From positions 5,075,922-5,115,950 of the forward strand of contig CP070652.1 of NCBI GenBank assembly GCA_020354645.1: a DNA stretch of 40,029 nucleotides, in the 5' to 3' direction. The translations under genes and the position numbers were made by a program. Source of the DNA: Deltaproteobacteria bacterium. Its GTDB lineage: Bacteria; Desulfobacterota; Desulfobacteria; Desulfobacterales; G020354645. Of this stretch, positions 8,225 to 17,055 are shown piece after piece (position 1 is the stretch's first letter; every line of letters starts with the position of its first letter). The notes under the pieces are model-generated. The model was not told where the DNA came from. It did no database searches and saw nothing but the letters and a program-made list of their open reading frames with translations.

Positions 8225-9547
8225 TTAGGTTAAAAGATATTTGGCAAGGCGTTTCCCGAAACCGATAATGGTCAATACGGTGGGACGACCCAACGATTCG
8301 GGAAAGACACTGGCATCACAAACATAGAGCCCCTTGATTTCCGTTTGAAGATTGGTGTCCAGCATACTTGCGATCCTAACGGTCCCGCTCGGGTGGGTGC
8401 CGATAAAGGGTCTCATAAATATGGTCGATTTATTTGCACCGGCCTCGATAAGGATTTTGCGGCAAACCTCGTAGGCGTGATTCAGACGTTCATTATCGTT
8501 CCGGGTCATGGGCTTGCTTATCTTTCCATTCGGAAGTATGCCGCCTGAAATTTCGTCTTTCAGCTTGATCATCACCCCCAGCATTTTATTCCAGCGTAGC
8601 CATCGCAAAGCCGGTCCAAGTCCTTTGCGAACAGCAGCCAGCGGGTATAAAAGCCAAGGATCTGTCAGGGTGCTGAGCATGTAGCCGACCTCTTGATTCT
8701 CCCAGGACCATGTCATTGGCGGTTCTTTACCGGTGCCCCGTTCTTTGGTAAAACCATAGATCATTGTGGTGGTGTCCATGGTTATACCTTCACCAGCTGC
8801 TTTCAGCCCGGAATTCTGCAGAATACGGGGGGTACCGATCCCGCCCGCCGCCAAAACCACAAGGTTTGACCGGGCAGTAAAGCGCTTAAAACCCAATCGT
8901 CCCTCTATTCCAACAGCCTGGCCGCCTTCAATCAGCACTCTGTTTACCCGGACGCCGGTTCTCAACAGCGCCCCTTGGGCTAAGGCTTCATCAATCCACT
9001 CGGCAGCATTCCACTTGGCCCCGCAACGGCAACCGAGCATGCAGTTTGCACTGCAGTCAAAGCCTTTGGTCCTCCTTTTACACAGTTCAGGATTCATGAA
9101 CTTGGGCTGGGGAAACCACTCATAACCAAGGCCAATTGCGGCCTGGGCAATGCGTGTGGAGGCCTTGCCCCTCAGGTTTTCGGGTAACGGCAAGATTCCC
9201 AATTCTTCGATCGTTTCATTGGCCTCCGTCTCAATATCGATGCCGTATTTCTCTTTGAGCCAGGGTGGCGGCATGGCAGAACAGCCACAAAACATACTTG
9301 TTGCCCCACCCTTCATGATGGGCGCAATAACATTCAACCCTTCTTCGGTAAACAGCATGGTCATGCGTTCCGAATAGCGAACGGCACCCAAATAACTGCC
9401 GTAATAAAATTTCTGGCGGTAATCATGACCCCTTTCAACAATCAGAACTTGTTTTCCGCCTTTGGCAAGCTGTCTTGCGACAGTGGCGCCACCGGGACCT
9501 GAACCTACAACAATCACATCCACTGCTAAGGGCCAATTATGGAGCAT
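8225..9547 (-). CDS. GMC-family FAD-dependent oxidoreductase with cysteine cluster
   Basis: 440 aa. The FAD-binding Rossmann motif is at 11-20 (VIVVGSGPGG) and the GMC C-terminal domain shows as GTHPSGTVRI, then LYVCDASVFPESLGRPTVLTI. The active-site His of HPSGT is present. A cysteine cluster at 165, 169, 173 and 175 (CSANCMLGCRCGAK), with C156, C87 and C89 nearby, could bind an iron-sulfur cluster, as the 3Fe-4S of FAD-glucose dehydrogenase does; this is inference. No signal peptide of its own. It starts 3 nt after the PLP enzyme stop and is followed by a Tat-type protein. It probably oxidises an alcohol or hydroxy-acid. Confidence 0.85.
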   Translation of the reverse strand: MLHNWPLAVDVIVVGSGPGGATVARQLAKGGKQVLIVERGHDYRQKFYYGSYLGAVRYSERMTMLFTEEGLNVIAPIMKGGATSMFCGCSAMPPPWLKEKYGIDIETEANETIEELGILPLPENLRGKASTRIAQAAIGLGYEWFPQPKFMNPELCKRRTKGFDCSANCMLGCRCGAKWNAAEWIDEALAQGALLRTGVRVNRVLIEGGQAVGIEGRLGFKRFTARSNLVVLAAGGIGTPRILQNSGLKAAGEGITMDTTTMIYGFTKERGTGKEPPMTWSWENQEVGYMLSTLTDPWLLYPLAAVRKGLGPALRWLRWNKMLGVMIKLKDEISGGILPNGKISKPMTRNDNERLNHAYEVCRKILIEAGANKSTIFMRPFIGTHPSGTVRIASMLDTNLQTEIKGLYVCDASVFPESLGRPTVLTIIGFGKRLAKYLLT

Positions 9548-9550
9548 ATG

Positions 9551-10639
9551 TCAACCCTCTTCTTTTTCCTGGTAAATTTCTTTAAAAATCCGCGGCAGTT
9601 TGTTCACCTCTGCCGGGTGCACTTCAGATGACATATCCACGGAATTAAAAGTGTGCCAGTACAGAACCGGTTCCGATTCTCTCGGGTGGTCCCGGCAGTA
9701 ATCCAGGACCGCCGCAAACGTTTTGGCGGTATAGGTGAGGTCCAGCTTTAGTCCCGCTTTATTTTTTGCCTGCGCATAGGCGTTACGACCTGCTTCTGTC
9801 GGAAGGCCATAACCGTCTCCGAAATAGTCGTTCAAGATTAAGGGAGCTGCTACTTCAATTTCCGGCATGCTGCGACAACGTTTTTTCAGATAGCGATAGG
9901 TGGATTGCATCAGGCGCCGCACGGAATCAGGTGTGCATATCTGAATTGGACCGAGGTGAGAAGCAGAAACCCTGACACCGATCGTTTTGCTTTTCATGCC
10001 CGCCAAACTTGCGCCCAGATGCAAGCCGGCAAGCGTACCGTTTGATCCGACCGGACAAAATATCACCGCGGGTTCGGGCAGAATTCCTTTTTCGATCTGA
10101 GATTTCAATTCAAAGGCGGCATTGACGAAACCGATGGTTCCGGCAGGGCTTGAGCCGCCGGCATACAAAAAATAAGCGCCCGGATGCTCCAGCCGCTCCG
10201 TGATATACAGCGCAATCGCCGCCCGCAACTTTGTCTTTCGGTACTTCATCCGGGCATCGTACCTTTTAAACAGCAGCATCTTCTCTTTTACATCCCGCGT
10301 TATCGGTTGCCTGAATAAAAGTAAAGTGCAGCTCAAACCTAACTTCCTGGTAAAAATAGCTGTTGCCAGCCCATGATTCGTGCCGAGGCCACCCATGGTG
10401 ACGACGTGTTTCTTATTTTGATTCAGCGCGTCGGCCAGAGCAAATTCAAGTTTTCTAATTTTATTGCCGCCATAGATTTGCGAGCTGAGGTTATCCTGTT
10501 TTATCCATAGATTGTTATACCCCAGCTGATCGAGTTTACGGGTCGCCGTAGGCAGGTCGCCCAGCCGTATCCAGGGTATATTTTGCTGAAGTTCGGGGAA
10601 ATTTTGAAACAATACCGGTTGTTGGTGTCTTTCAGGCAT
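9551..10639 (-). CDS. PLP-dependent D-cysteine desulfhydrase / ACC deaminase family enzyme
   Basis: 362 aa, tryptophan-synthase-beta-type PLP fold. The cofactor lysine is K60 in QIYGGNKIRKLEFALA. The phosphate-binding loop reads CPVGSNGTLAGLHLG, and the VTMGGLGTNHGLATA segment lies in the usual position. The family deaminates D-cysteine or 1-aminocyclopropane-1-carboxylate to an oxoacid and ammonia. The substrate here is unproven; the neighbouring APC permease and M14 protein suggest an amino acid released and imported by the operon. Its start overlaps the permease by 8 nt. Confidence 0.85.
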   Translation of the reverse strand: MPERHQQPVLFQNFPELQQNIPWIRLGDLPTATRKLDQLGYNNLWIKQDNLSSQIYGGNKIRKLEFALADALNQNKKHVVTMGGLGTNHGLATAIFTRKLGLSCTLLLFRQPITRDVKEKMLLFKRYDARMKYRKTKLRAAIALYITERLEHPGAYFLYAGGSSPAGTIGFVNAAFELKSQIEKGILPEPAVIFCPVGSNGTLAGLHLGASLAGMKSKTIGVRVSASHLGPIQICTPDSVRRLMQSTYRYLKKRCRSMPEIEVAAPLILNDYFGDGYGLPTEAGRNAYAQAKNKAGLKLDLTYTAKTFAAVLDYCRDHPRESEPVLYWHTFNSVDMSSEVHPAEVNKLPRIFKEIYQEKEEG

Positions 10640-11999
10640 GCCAGATTTTATCCTTGGCTATGAGGTCTTTAATAAATATGCCTTGCTTTTGAAGATATCT
10701 GATGCGGCTGAGATAAAATATGATGCCACTGATGATGAAGGCAATAAAACTGCCGATTTTTAAAGGCGACTGGAGTTTATATAAGATGATGATGCCGAAA
10801 AATACAACCATTAAAATCCCGACAATCGGACACGACCACAGAAAGAAACCTTGGAGTTTGAATTCGGATTTTTGATACTGCTCCGGAAAAAGCTTGGGTA
10901 ACCGCAGGCAGGCGATCTGGATGGGCAAAAAAATAATCAGCCCGCCTAAAGCAGCATAAGCGGCCAATGTCTCCAGTGAAAACCCGGAGAGAATACCTAT
11001 CACTGAGAGCACCCAGATAATCGTCAATAAAACATAGGGGGTTGTGTAGCGGCGGTGCACCTTTCCGAATACGCCCGGCAGAATTTTATCTTGAACGATG
11101 ATCAGCAGTGATTTGGTTCCGACAATAAACAATGCATTCAAAGTGGTGGTCAATGCCAGTATGGCACCGCCAAAAATAAAAAATATGATACCGGCATTGG
11201 TGCCGATACGCTGGATTATATAAATGAGCGGTTCGTCTGCACCATCAAGCTCAGCGGCAGGGGCTGCACCGACCGTGGCAATCGCCACTGATATGTAGAT
11301 GAAGGTGATCACCGCAAAAGCGATAAAGAATCCCCGTGGAATTACCCTGCCGGGATGAATTATCTCTCCACCGAGCTCGATTATGCCATTGGCGCCGACA
11401 TAAGTAAATGTCAACAAAGCCGCACCAAGAATAAGACTGGCCTCCCCTTTTTTCAGGATGTTTTCAAAATAACCCGGATTCAAAACTTTAATTCCTGAAG
11501 CCGAATAATATAAGAGGGCCGCAATGAGGATAACCACCAGAAGACCTTGGATCTGCGCGGCGAGCTTAACCCCGAGCAGGTTGATGATGTAAAAAAAAGT
11601 GACGACGGTGATTGCGAATACTGCGGGCGAAAGGTTCGGAAAAAAGACCTGGGCGTATTTGGCACAGCCAAGGGCATACAGCGGTATCTGCCCGAAAAAG
11701 GAAGCCAGGGCATATACCCAGATGCCAACGAATGCCAGACCCGGTGATACCATCCGGCTGGGATAGCGGTAATTGCCCCCGATCGTGGGAATGGCCGAGC
11801 CCAGCATGGCCAGCGGCATCATGCTGATAAATACCGGTATTACGGCAAAGGTGTATGCAATCGGCAATGCCGGTCCGACGATCTTGAAAACAATACCGGT
11901 AAATATGAATACCCCGCCGCCGATAGTAAATCCGATGGCAATGAAGGTAACGGCAGGCAGACCCAGAACACGTTTTAACCCAAGGGTGGTCATATGCAT
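10632..11999 (-). CDS. APC-superfamily amino acid permease
   Basis: 455 aa, about 12 transmembrane segments. The first membrane helix carries the family signature around VTFIAIGFTIGGGVFIFTG, and the unwound-helix Gly-rich motif fits amino acid/cation symporters. Two ATGs lie at the start (11999 and 11993); the first is kept. Inner-membrane uptake of an amino acid is likely. It starts 21 bp after the M14 stop, and its 3' end overlaps the PLP enzyme, so the substrate is probably what that enzyme attacks. Confidence 0.88.
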   Translation of the reverse strand: MHMTTLGLKRVLGLPAVTFIAIGFTIGGGVFIFTGIVFKIVGPALPIAYTFAVIPVFISMMPLAMLGSAIPTIGGNYRYPSRMVSPGLAFVGIWVYALASFFGQIPLYALGCAKYAQVFFPNLSPAVFAITVVTFFYIINLLGVKLAAQIQGLLVVILIAALLYYSASGIKVLNPGYFENILKKGEASLILGAALLTFTYVGANGIIELGGEIIHPGRVIPRGFFIAFAVITFIYISVAIATVGAAPAAELDGADEPLIYIIQRIGTNAGIIFFIFGGAILALTTTLNALFIVGTKSLLIIVQDKILPGVFGKVHRRYTTPYVLLTIIWVLSVIGILSGFSLETLAAYAALGGLIIFLPIQIACLRLPKLFPEQYQKSEFKLQGFFLWSCPIVGILMVVFFGIIILYKLQSPLKIGSFIAFIISGIIFYLSRIRYLQKQGIFIKDLIAKDKIWHA

Positions 12000-12020
12000 C
12001 AGTAGCTTTGAAATTGAATG

Positions 12021-12893
12021 TTAGGGAAGCCAGCCGTTCAATAACATATCGACAGCGATTGTCTGCATTTTCAATCTGTCTTCCATCGGCAGCCTGGTGG
12101 GAGTTTCCAGCGTAAAGACATTTTTGCTGTGGTTTAAACGATAGAAATTTGCGATGCTCAACTGCCGGGTAAGCTTCATGTACCAGAGACCCCACATCGG
12201 TGCGTCGATGATTCCATCTTTCGTTTTCAGAATAATCATGCTTACGTTCTGTTCCGTGGGATATCCCATCATTTTTATCTTGGCGATGACCTGCTTGGCG
12301 GTTGCTTTGTCCGGATGCCCGTACTGATAGAGATAAAATCCTTCGGCGGTTGGGTCCTCATGAAGATCAATCATCAGATCATACTTTTTCCCTTTCACAA
12401 ATTCCCTGATGAATTTTGCCTCTTGCGACTTAAAGGAGGCAAAATCCCGGTTGATATCGATCCCGTGCCGATTATATCGGATATCGTACGACCACCCCCA
12501 GGGATTAACAACCGCGATAATATCATAGACGTCGTTTTTATATTTTTCAGGATATTTTGCCAGCGACTCTGCCAGTCTTACGGCGCAATTCACACCGGCC
12601 GGTTCATTACCATGAACGCCTGCGCTGATTAAAACCTTACGGCCATTATCACGATGGAAGTTAAATGTCAGCGCCCGCACAGGAGCCTGGAAATTATCAT
12701 AGGTAACCGTACCGATGACTTCCATGGAGAGAAAAGGCGATGCTGACACGGCTTTTTCGAGGCGCTTTTCGATAGCATTGATTTTCCTGACCAACGCAGG
12801 TTCGCCGGTAAACAGTGCATGATGACCGCTGGCACAGGCAAACAAAGCCAACACGCTGATACAGAGAGCTAAGGATTCTATAACCGATTTCAT
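12021..12893 (-). CDS. M14-type zinc carboxypeptidase/deacylase, exported
   Basis: 290 aa. The zinc ligands are visible: H94 and E97 in SAGVHGNEPAG and H178 in MIDLHEDP. The substrate-binding NRD (Asn-Arg) stands near 148-149, and a candidate catalytic glutamate lies in FTLETPTR. This is the succinylglutamate desuccinylase/DUF2817-like branch of M14. The N-terminus is a signal peptide ending LALFAC, so it may be a lipoprotein, although Phe at -2 is not typical of a lipobox. GAAGG lies upstream. It is the first gene of the operon running to 7576, probably releasing the amino acid that the permease imports. Confidence 0.82.
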   Translation of the reverse strand: MKSVIESLALCISVLALFACASGHHALFTGEPALVRKINAIEKRLEKAVSASPFLSMEVIGTVTYDNFQAPVRALTFNFHRDNGRKVLISAGVHGNEPAGVNCAVRLAESLAKYPEKYKNDVYDIIAVVNPWGWSYDIRYNRHGIDINRDFASFKSQEAKFIREFVKGKKYDLMIDLHEDPTAEGFYLYQYGHPDKATAKQVIAKIKMMGYPTEQNVSMIILKTKDGIIDAPMWGLWYMKLTRQLSIANFYRLNHSKNVFTLETPTRLPMEDRLKMQTIAVDMLLNGWLP

Positions 12894-13464
12894 TTACCTT
12901 CGATTTGCTTTATTCTTCTTAATTACACAGATGTAAACATAACCTTCCGCCGGATAGCTCGTTGCGCTGTTTTAGATACCCATATAGTTAAGGGGTCGGG
13001 GTAATTTTTTCGACCACAAGATGCCGAAGCATAGCCGGCTGGGTTCCGAAACGGCAACTGTCTTGCAAACTGCCGCCTGCCGAATACAAAATTAACTGTC
13101 CCAAAACCCATACCATCATTTGCCCATCCATGCGGCGGCAGCCCTTTGCCATTTAGAAGCACGGGGGTGATCATCTTGTCACGGAAAAAATACCCCGATT
13201 CCTGATATAGTTCAGGCAAAGAGATAAAAGCAAGACCTTACCCCTATAAATGACCGATTGAATATATCAGCGTAAGGTCAAAAACGTTTTACGATTTATC
13301 TAAGCCCAATTTCCAATTTACGGACCGGCTGTCTTGACGGTTCTGTCTGCGCCGTCGATAGGGCGAGTGTATGATTTGACATTTGAATTTTTACCACCAT
13401 CTTTTTATAACATTTTAAATTTCCTGATAGTTATTACGAAAAAATTTGCCGAAGTGCCCCATCA
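12894..13464. other. Gene-free gap between divergent units
   Basis: 571 bp between the divergent M14 and DUF1624 genes. A 98-codon minus-strand frame (12923-13219) exists but has no recognisable family. The motif ggggtcggggtaa (12992-13004) and the segment aagaccttacccct near 13232-13245 look like related repeat pieces and may be the edges of a decayed element. A ttgaca at 13377-13382 has no -10 at proper spacing. Confidence 0.4.
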
Positions 13465-14595
13465 ATGAATCATACACAGCCAACCATTTTCAAGCAGAGA
13501 TTGCTGTCCCTCGATGCCCTGAGGGGGATTGTGATCGTTCTGATGGCTCTGGACCACGCCTCCCACGCTTTTAATGCCGGTCGTTATGTCACGGATTCCG
13601 CCGCTTTTTATCAGCCAGGCACCGCAATTCCGGGTTTGCAATTTATCATCCGTTGGGTTACTCACATTTGTGCTCCCACTTTTCTGTTCCTGTCCGGTTG
13701 GGCCCTCTGTTTGGCTATCGCCAAAAGACAGGCGATGAGAGAGTCAACCCAAAAACTAGATTTATATGTTCTCACCCGTGGTTTTATTCTCCTTCTGCTG
13801 GATCCGTTCTGGATGAGTTTAGCCTTTGGGTATGGCATCGTTTTCCAGGTGCTTTACGCCATCGGGGCAAGTCTATGTTGCATGATTCTTCTCCGCAGAC
13901 TGGGGACAGGGCTGTTGCTGGGAATCAGCCTCGGGTTGTTGATATTTGGCGAGGTACTTGCCGGGCTGGCCTTCTGGACTGGAGGCGGTCAACAGGCGGG
14001 ACCGCTGGGTGCCTTGATTGTAACCGGCGGACGGATCGGTCAAAGTATATTTGTTCTTTATCCCCTGCTGCCCTGGCTGGCCTATATGATCCTCGGTTGG
14101 TGCGTGGGACGTTGGGTATTGGATGGCAGAATTACCTCTCTCCCACGTTTATTTTTACAGGCCGGGGTTGGTTCGATTTTGATTTTTATGATTCTCAGAG
14201 GCCTTAACGGCTATGGTAATATGCTGCTGTATCGCCAAGGCTTGTCGGTTCTTCAGTGGCTGCACGTGAGCAAATATCCGCCTAGCCTGACCTTCTCTTC
14301 CCTTGAGCTGGGCCTGATGTTTCTCTGTTTGGCGGCACTGTGGCTCTGGTTCAAACAAAGAACTGGTTCGAATCTGAATCCGCTGATTGTCTTTGGCCAA
14401 ACATCGCTGTTTTTCTATATTTTTCATGTACATCTTCTTAGCGGCATGGCCAAATTATTTGACATTTATCAAAAAGGCAGTCTGGCCGCAAGCATGGCCG
14501 CAACCCTGGGAGTTCTGTTGGTTCTCTATCCGCTTTGCTTCTGGTACAGGCGCATCCGGCAAACCCATTCTTACCGGATTTTTCGTTACATCTAA
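13465..14595 (+). CDS. DUF1624/HGSNAT-like multipass membrane acyltransferase
   Basis: 376 aa with about 9-10 membrane segments. The start RLLSLDALRGIVIVLMALDH is the signature of the acyltransferase-3/heparan-alpha-glucosaminide N-acetyltransferase-like (DUF1624) family; the His in the first helix (ALDHASHAF) is the likely catalytic residue in that family. Other tell-tale pieces are WVTHICAPTFLFLSGWAL and the late HVHLLSGMAKLF helix. The acyl acceptor is unknown: sugars, lipids or cell-wall groups are possible. No strong ribosome binding site. A palindromic repeat separates it from the next gene, so cotranscription is uncertain. Confidence 0.8.
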   Translation: MNHTQPTIFKQRLLSLDALRGIVIVLMALDHASHAFNAGRYVTDSAAFYQPGTAIPGLQFIIRWVTHICAPTFLFLSGWALCLAIAKRQAMRESTQKLDLYVLTRGFILLLLDPFWMSLAFGYGIVFQVLYAIGASLCCMILLRRLGTGLLLGISLGLLIFGEVLAGLAFWTGGGQQAGPLGALIVTGGRIGQSIFVLYPLLPWLAYMILGWCVGRWVLDGRITSLPRLFLQAGVGSILIFMILRGLNGYGNMLLYRQGLSVLQWLHVSKYPPSLTFSSLELGLMFLCLAALWLWFKQRTGSNLNPLIVFGQTSLFFYIFHVHLLSGMAKLFDIYQKGSLAASMAATLGVLLVLYPLCFWYRRIRQTHSYRIFRYI

Positions 14596-14681
14596 CCGCT
14601 ATTTTTCAGCTTGAACCGCTGGAAATAAAAATTTTCTAATGTGGTCCCCCTCTAGTGCAAAAAGAGGATGAAAAAACGAAA

Positions 14682-14710
14682 AGTGAAGCTCCCCGCGGCA
14701 AGCCGCGGGG
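14682..14710 (+). repeat. Palindromic repeat, copy 1 (agtgaagctccccgc)
   Basis: The 15-mer agtgaagctccccgc (14682-14696) recurs exactly at 24112-24126. Here it opens a very stable hairpin: ccccgcgg (14691-14698), loop caag, ccgcgggg (14703-14710). No T-run follows, so a simple terminator is unlikely. The hairpin ends 23 bp before the next start codon. It resembles REP or IS200/IS605-type end hairpins. Confidence 0.65.
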
Positions 14711-14733
14711 GATTCTGCTAAGAATTTGCTAAA

Positions 14734-15501
14734 ATGAATCCAAAAGTTTTTACATTGACTGTCATAGCAGGACTGGGGGTGATTTCAACCTTCATGCTGC
14801 TGGAACCCATCCCGCAGGATCCCGGCTACCACAACTTTGCAGATAGTCGTATCGTTATCGGCATACCCAATGGGTTGGATGTGCTTTCAAACGTTCCCCT
14901 TATTGTCATCGGTGTGTGGGGAATTGTATTCACTGCAAAAATGCTGAAAAAAAGTGGTTCCAAAGCTCCTGCTCTGCTATATTTTATTTTTTTCATCGGT
15001 ATATTTTTTACAGGGTTTGGATCTTCTTACTATCATCACGCCCCTTCAAACGATACCTTGTTCTGGGATCGGTTGCCCATGACAGTCGCTTTCATGGGAT
15101 TTTTCTGTGCGGTTATCTGCGAGATGGTCAGCCTACGGGCTTCCCTCATCCTCATATTGCCTTTGCTGGCTGTGGGTGCGGGCAGCGTATACTATTGGCA
15201 CTGGAGCGAAGCTCTGGGCCGCGGAGACCTGCGATTGTACGGTCTGGTACAATTTTTACCGATGATTCTCATTTTCTTAATCTTAATCATGTATAAACTT
15301 CCCGTGAATTATCTTAGCTATATTATTGCAGCAATGTTCTTTTATTTCGTTAGCAAGCTGACCGAAGTGCTTGATATCCAAATTTTCCAGCTGCTGGGGA
15401 TTATGAGCGGCCATACTCTCAAGCATGTGTTGGCAGCCGCCGGGACATGCTGTATTTTAATAATGTTGCATAAACGTAGTAATCAATTGAGGTATGAGTG
15501 A
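14734..15501 (+). CDS. Ceramidase-like (CREST superfamily) membrane hydrolase
   Basis: 255 aa, seven predicted membrane helices. Residues of the CREST metal site are visible: Ser97/98 and His101-102 in GFGSSYYHHAPSND, Asp112 in FWDRLPMT, and the paired histidines of the last helix (GHTLKHVLAA). The family includes alkaline ceramidases and PAQR receptors; bacterial members of this type are of unknown substrate and would cleave an amide bond in a lipid, if active. The ribosome binding site is weak. The PLP decarboxylase begins 15 nt after its stop, so the two form an operon. Confidence 0.75.
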   Translation: MNPKVFTLTVIAGLGVISTFMLLEPIPQDPGYHNFADSRIVIGIPNGLDVLSNVPLIVIGVWGIVFTAKMLKKSGSKAPALLYFIFFIGIFFTGFGSSYYHHAPSNDTLFWDRLPMTVAFMGFFCAVICEMVSLRASLILILPLLAVGAGSVYYWHWSEALGRGDLRLYGLVQFLPMILIFLILIMYKLPVNYLSYIIAAMFFYFVSKLTEVLDIQIFQLLGIMSGHTLKHVLAAAGTCCILIMLHKRSNQLRYE

Positions 15502-15515
15502 TCCGGAGGCTCTAA

Positions 15516-16865
15516 ATGAAAGATTTATTGACAGCAACGGCAGAACGAGCTGCCCGCTACCGGAATGGTTGGGAATCCCGCGCAGTTGCCCCGCCACCCG
15601 AAGCAATTGACCGTCTCGCAGAACTGGATAAACCCCTGCCGGATGAACCTGCCGACCCGGAGACCGTTCTGAGCCTGCTCGATGAAATCGGCTCACCGGC
15701 AACCGTGGCCAGCGCCGGCAGGCGCTATTTCGGGTTTGTTGTCGGCGGGGTCCTGCCGGCGGCACTGGCTGCCAACTGGTTTGCCGGCGCCTGGGATCAA
15801 AACGCCGGCATGCATATCCTGTCCCCTGCAGCAGCAGCCCTGGAACAGATAGCCATTCGGTGGCTACGTGAATTATTCTCTTTGCCACCGACTGCCGGTG
15901 GCGGGTTTACAACCGGCGCCACCATGGCGAATTTCACGGCACTTGCCGCTGCCCGTCATGCGATTTTAAAAAAACACGATTGGGATGTCGAATCCCGGGG
16001 GTTGTTTGGAGCGCCACCTATAACCGTCGTCGTCGGTGACGAGGTCCATGTCAGCGTGCTGAAAGCCCTCAGCCTGCTGGGCTTAGGCCGTGAACGCGTC
16101 ATACGGGTACCGGTGGACGAACAGGGAAGAATGCGCGCCGATACACTTCCGGATATCTCCGGTGCAACCATTATCTGCATCCAGTCCGGAAATGTTAACA
16201 GCGGCGCTTTTGATCCGGCCTTGGAGATATGCGCAGCTGCGCGTGAGACCGGCGCCTGGGTCCACGTAGACGGCGCATTCGGTCTTTGGGCAGCAGCGGC
16301 TCCCGAACGGGCCCGCCTGACTGCCGGTGTCAATCAGGCAGATTCCTGGGCAACCGATGCCCACAAGTGGCTCAATGTACCCCAGGACAGTGGTATCGTA
16401 ATTTGCCGCAGAGCCGAATACCTTTGGGCCGCGATGTCCACCAGCGCTGCTTATCTTGTGGGAGATGAAAGACCCGAGCCCCACCACTCGGTCCCGGAAA
16501 TGTCCCGCCGCGCTCGTGGTATTGAGATTTGGGCGGCTTTGCGATCATTGGGAAAATCCGGTCTGGCAGATCTTATCGAAAGAACCTGCAGACATGCGTC
16601 CCGATTTGCCTCCGGATTGCGCGAAGCCGGCTATCAGATTCTAAACGATGTTGTCCTCAATCAGGTGCTGGTTTCGTTCGGTGACGCTGAGAAAACAAAT
16701 CGCATCATTGAAGGCATTCAGACCGAAGGTACCTGCTGGTGCGGCGGCACGGTCTGGCAGGACCACACGGCCATGCGGATCAGCGTTTCTTCATGGGCCA
16801 CGACCGACGCAGATGTGGAACGCAGTCTCGATGCAATTTTGCGCGTAGCCTCTCAACAAACCTGA
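15516..16865 (+). CDS. Group II pyridoxal-dependent decarboxylase
   Basis: 449 aa, with GGAGG 8 nt before the ATG. PLP lysine K284 lies in ATDAHKWLNVPQ; D252 in VHVDGAFGLW and H178 in DEVHVS are the usual pyridine-ring partners. The AHKWLNVPQDSG form is that of the aromatic amino acid/glutamate decarboxylase group, not the sphingosine-1-phosphate lyase group (which has a DTHKYG-type motif). It converts an amino acid to an amine; the substrate is unknown. Codon use is markedly richer in GC than in neighbours (many gcc, ggc, cgc), so it may have been acquired. Confidence 0.87.
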   Translation: MKDLLTATAERAARYRNGWESRAVAPPPEAIDRLAELDKPLPDEPADPETVLSLLDEIGSPATVASAGRRYFGFVVGGVLPAALAANWFAGAWDQNAGMHILSPAAAALEQIAIRWLRELFSLPPTAGGGFTTGATMANFTALAAARHAILKKHDWDVESRGLFGAPPITVVVGDEVHVSVLKALSLLGLGRERVIRVPVDEQGRMRADTLPDISGATIICIQSGNVNSGAFDPALEICAAARETGAWVHVDGAFGLWAAAAPERARLTAGVNQADSWATDAHKWLNVPQDSGIVICRRAEYLWAAMSTSAAYLVGDERPEPHHSVPEMSRRARGIEIWAALRSLGKSGLADLIERTCRHASRFASGLREAGYQILNDVVLNQVLVSFGDAEKTNRIIEGIQTEGTCWCGGTVWQDHTAMRISVSSWATTDADVERSLDAILRVASQQT

Positions 16866-16946
16866 GCCGATAGTAAATTTCCAAAATTATCCACTCCTTG
16901 AATTACTGAAAAGCGACTATCAAAACGAGAGCTTTTTTCTCACAGG

Positions 16947-16974
16947 TTGAGTTTTTCGTAAAAACTGGTACTAT
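16947..16974 (+). promoter_or_regulatory. Predicted extended -10 sigma-70 promoter for the kinase cassette
   Basis: ttgagt (16947-16952), 16-bp spacer, tactat (16969-16974) with a TGn extension (tgg) just before. Predicted transcription start lies near 16981, about 75 nt upstream of the kinase ATG. Part of the sequence between the decarboxylase stop (16865) and this site carries no other feature. Confidence 0.45.
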
Positions 16975-17055
16975 GTAGCAACCAAATAGGCGAAACAGCG
17001 TAACTTAAAATCATTGGCCCCAATTTTTTTGAGGCTTATCAGTTTAGTTGGGATC

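Noticed and set aside
12923..13219. 98-codon minus-strand frame upstream of the M14 gene
   Set aside because: No recognised family, no binding site and odd composition; possibly the edge of a decayed repeat element.
14365..14390. tRNA-like ggttcgaatc
   Set aside because: It lies inside the membrane acyltransferase reading frame and no cloverleaf can be built around it.
14691..14710. GC-rich hairpin as a terminator
   Set aside because: No T-run follows and its lead sequence is a repeat found elsewhere.
15516..16865. Sphingosine-1-phosphate lyase next to the ceramidase-like gene
   Set aside because: The PLP motif AHKWLNVPQDSG belongs to the aromatic amino acid/glutamate decarboxylase group, not to the DTHKYG-type lyases.
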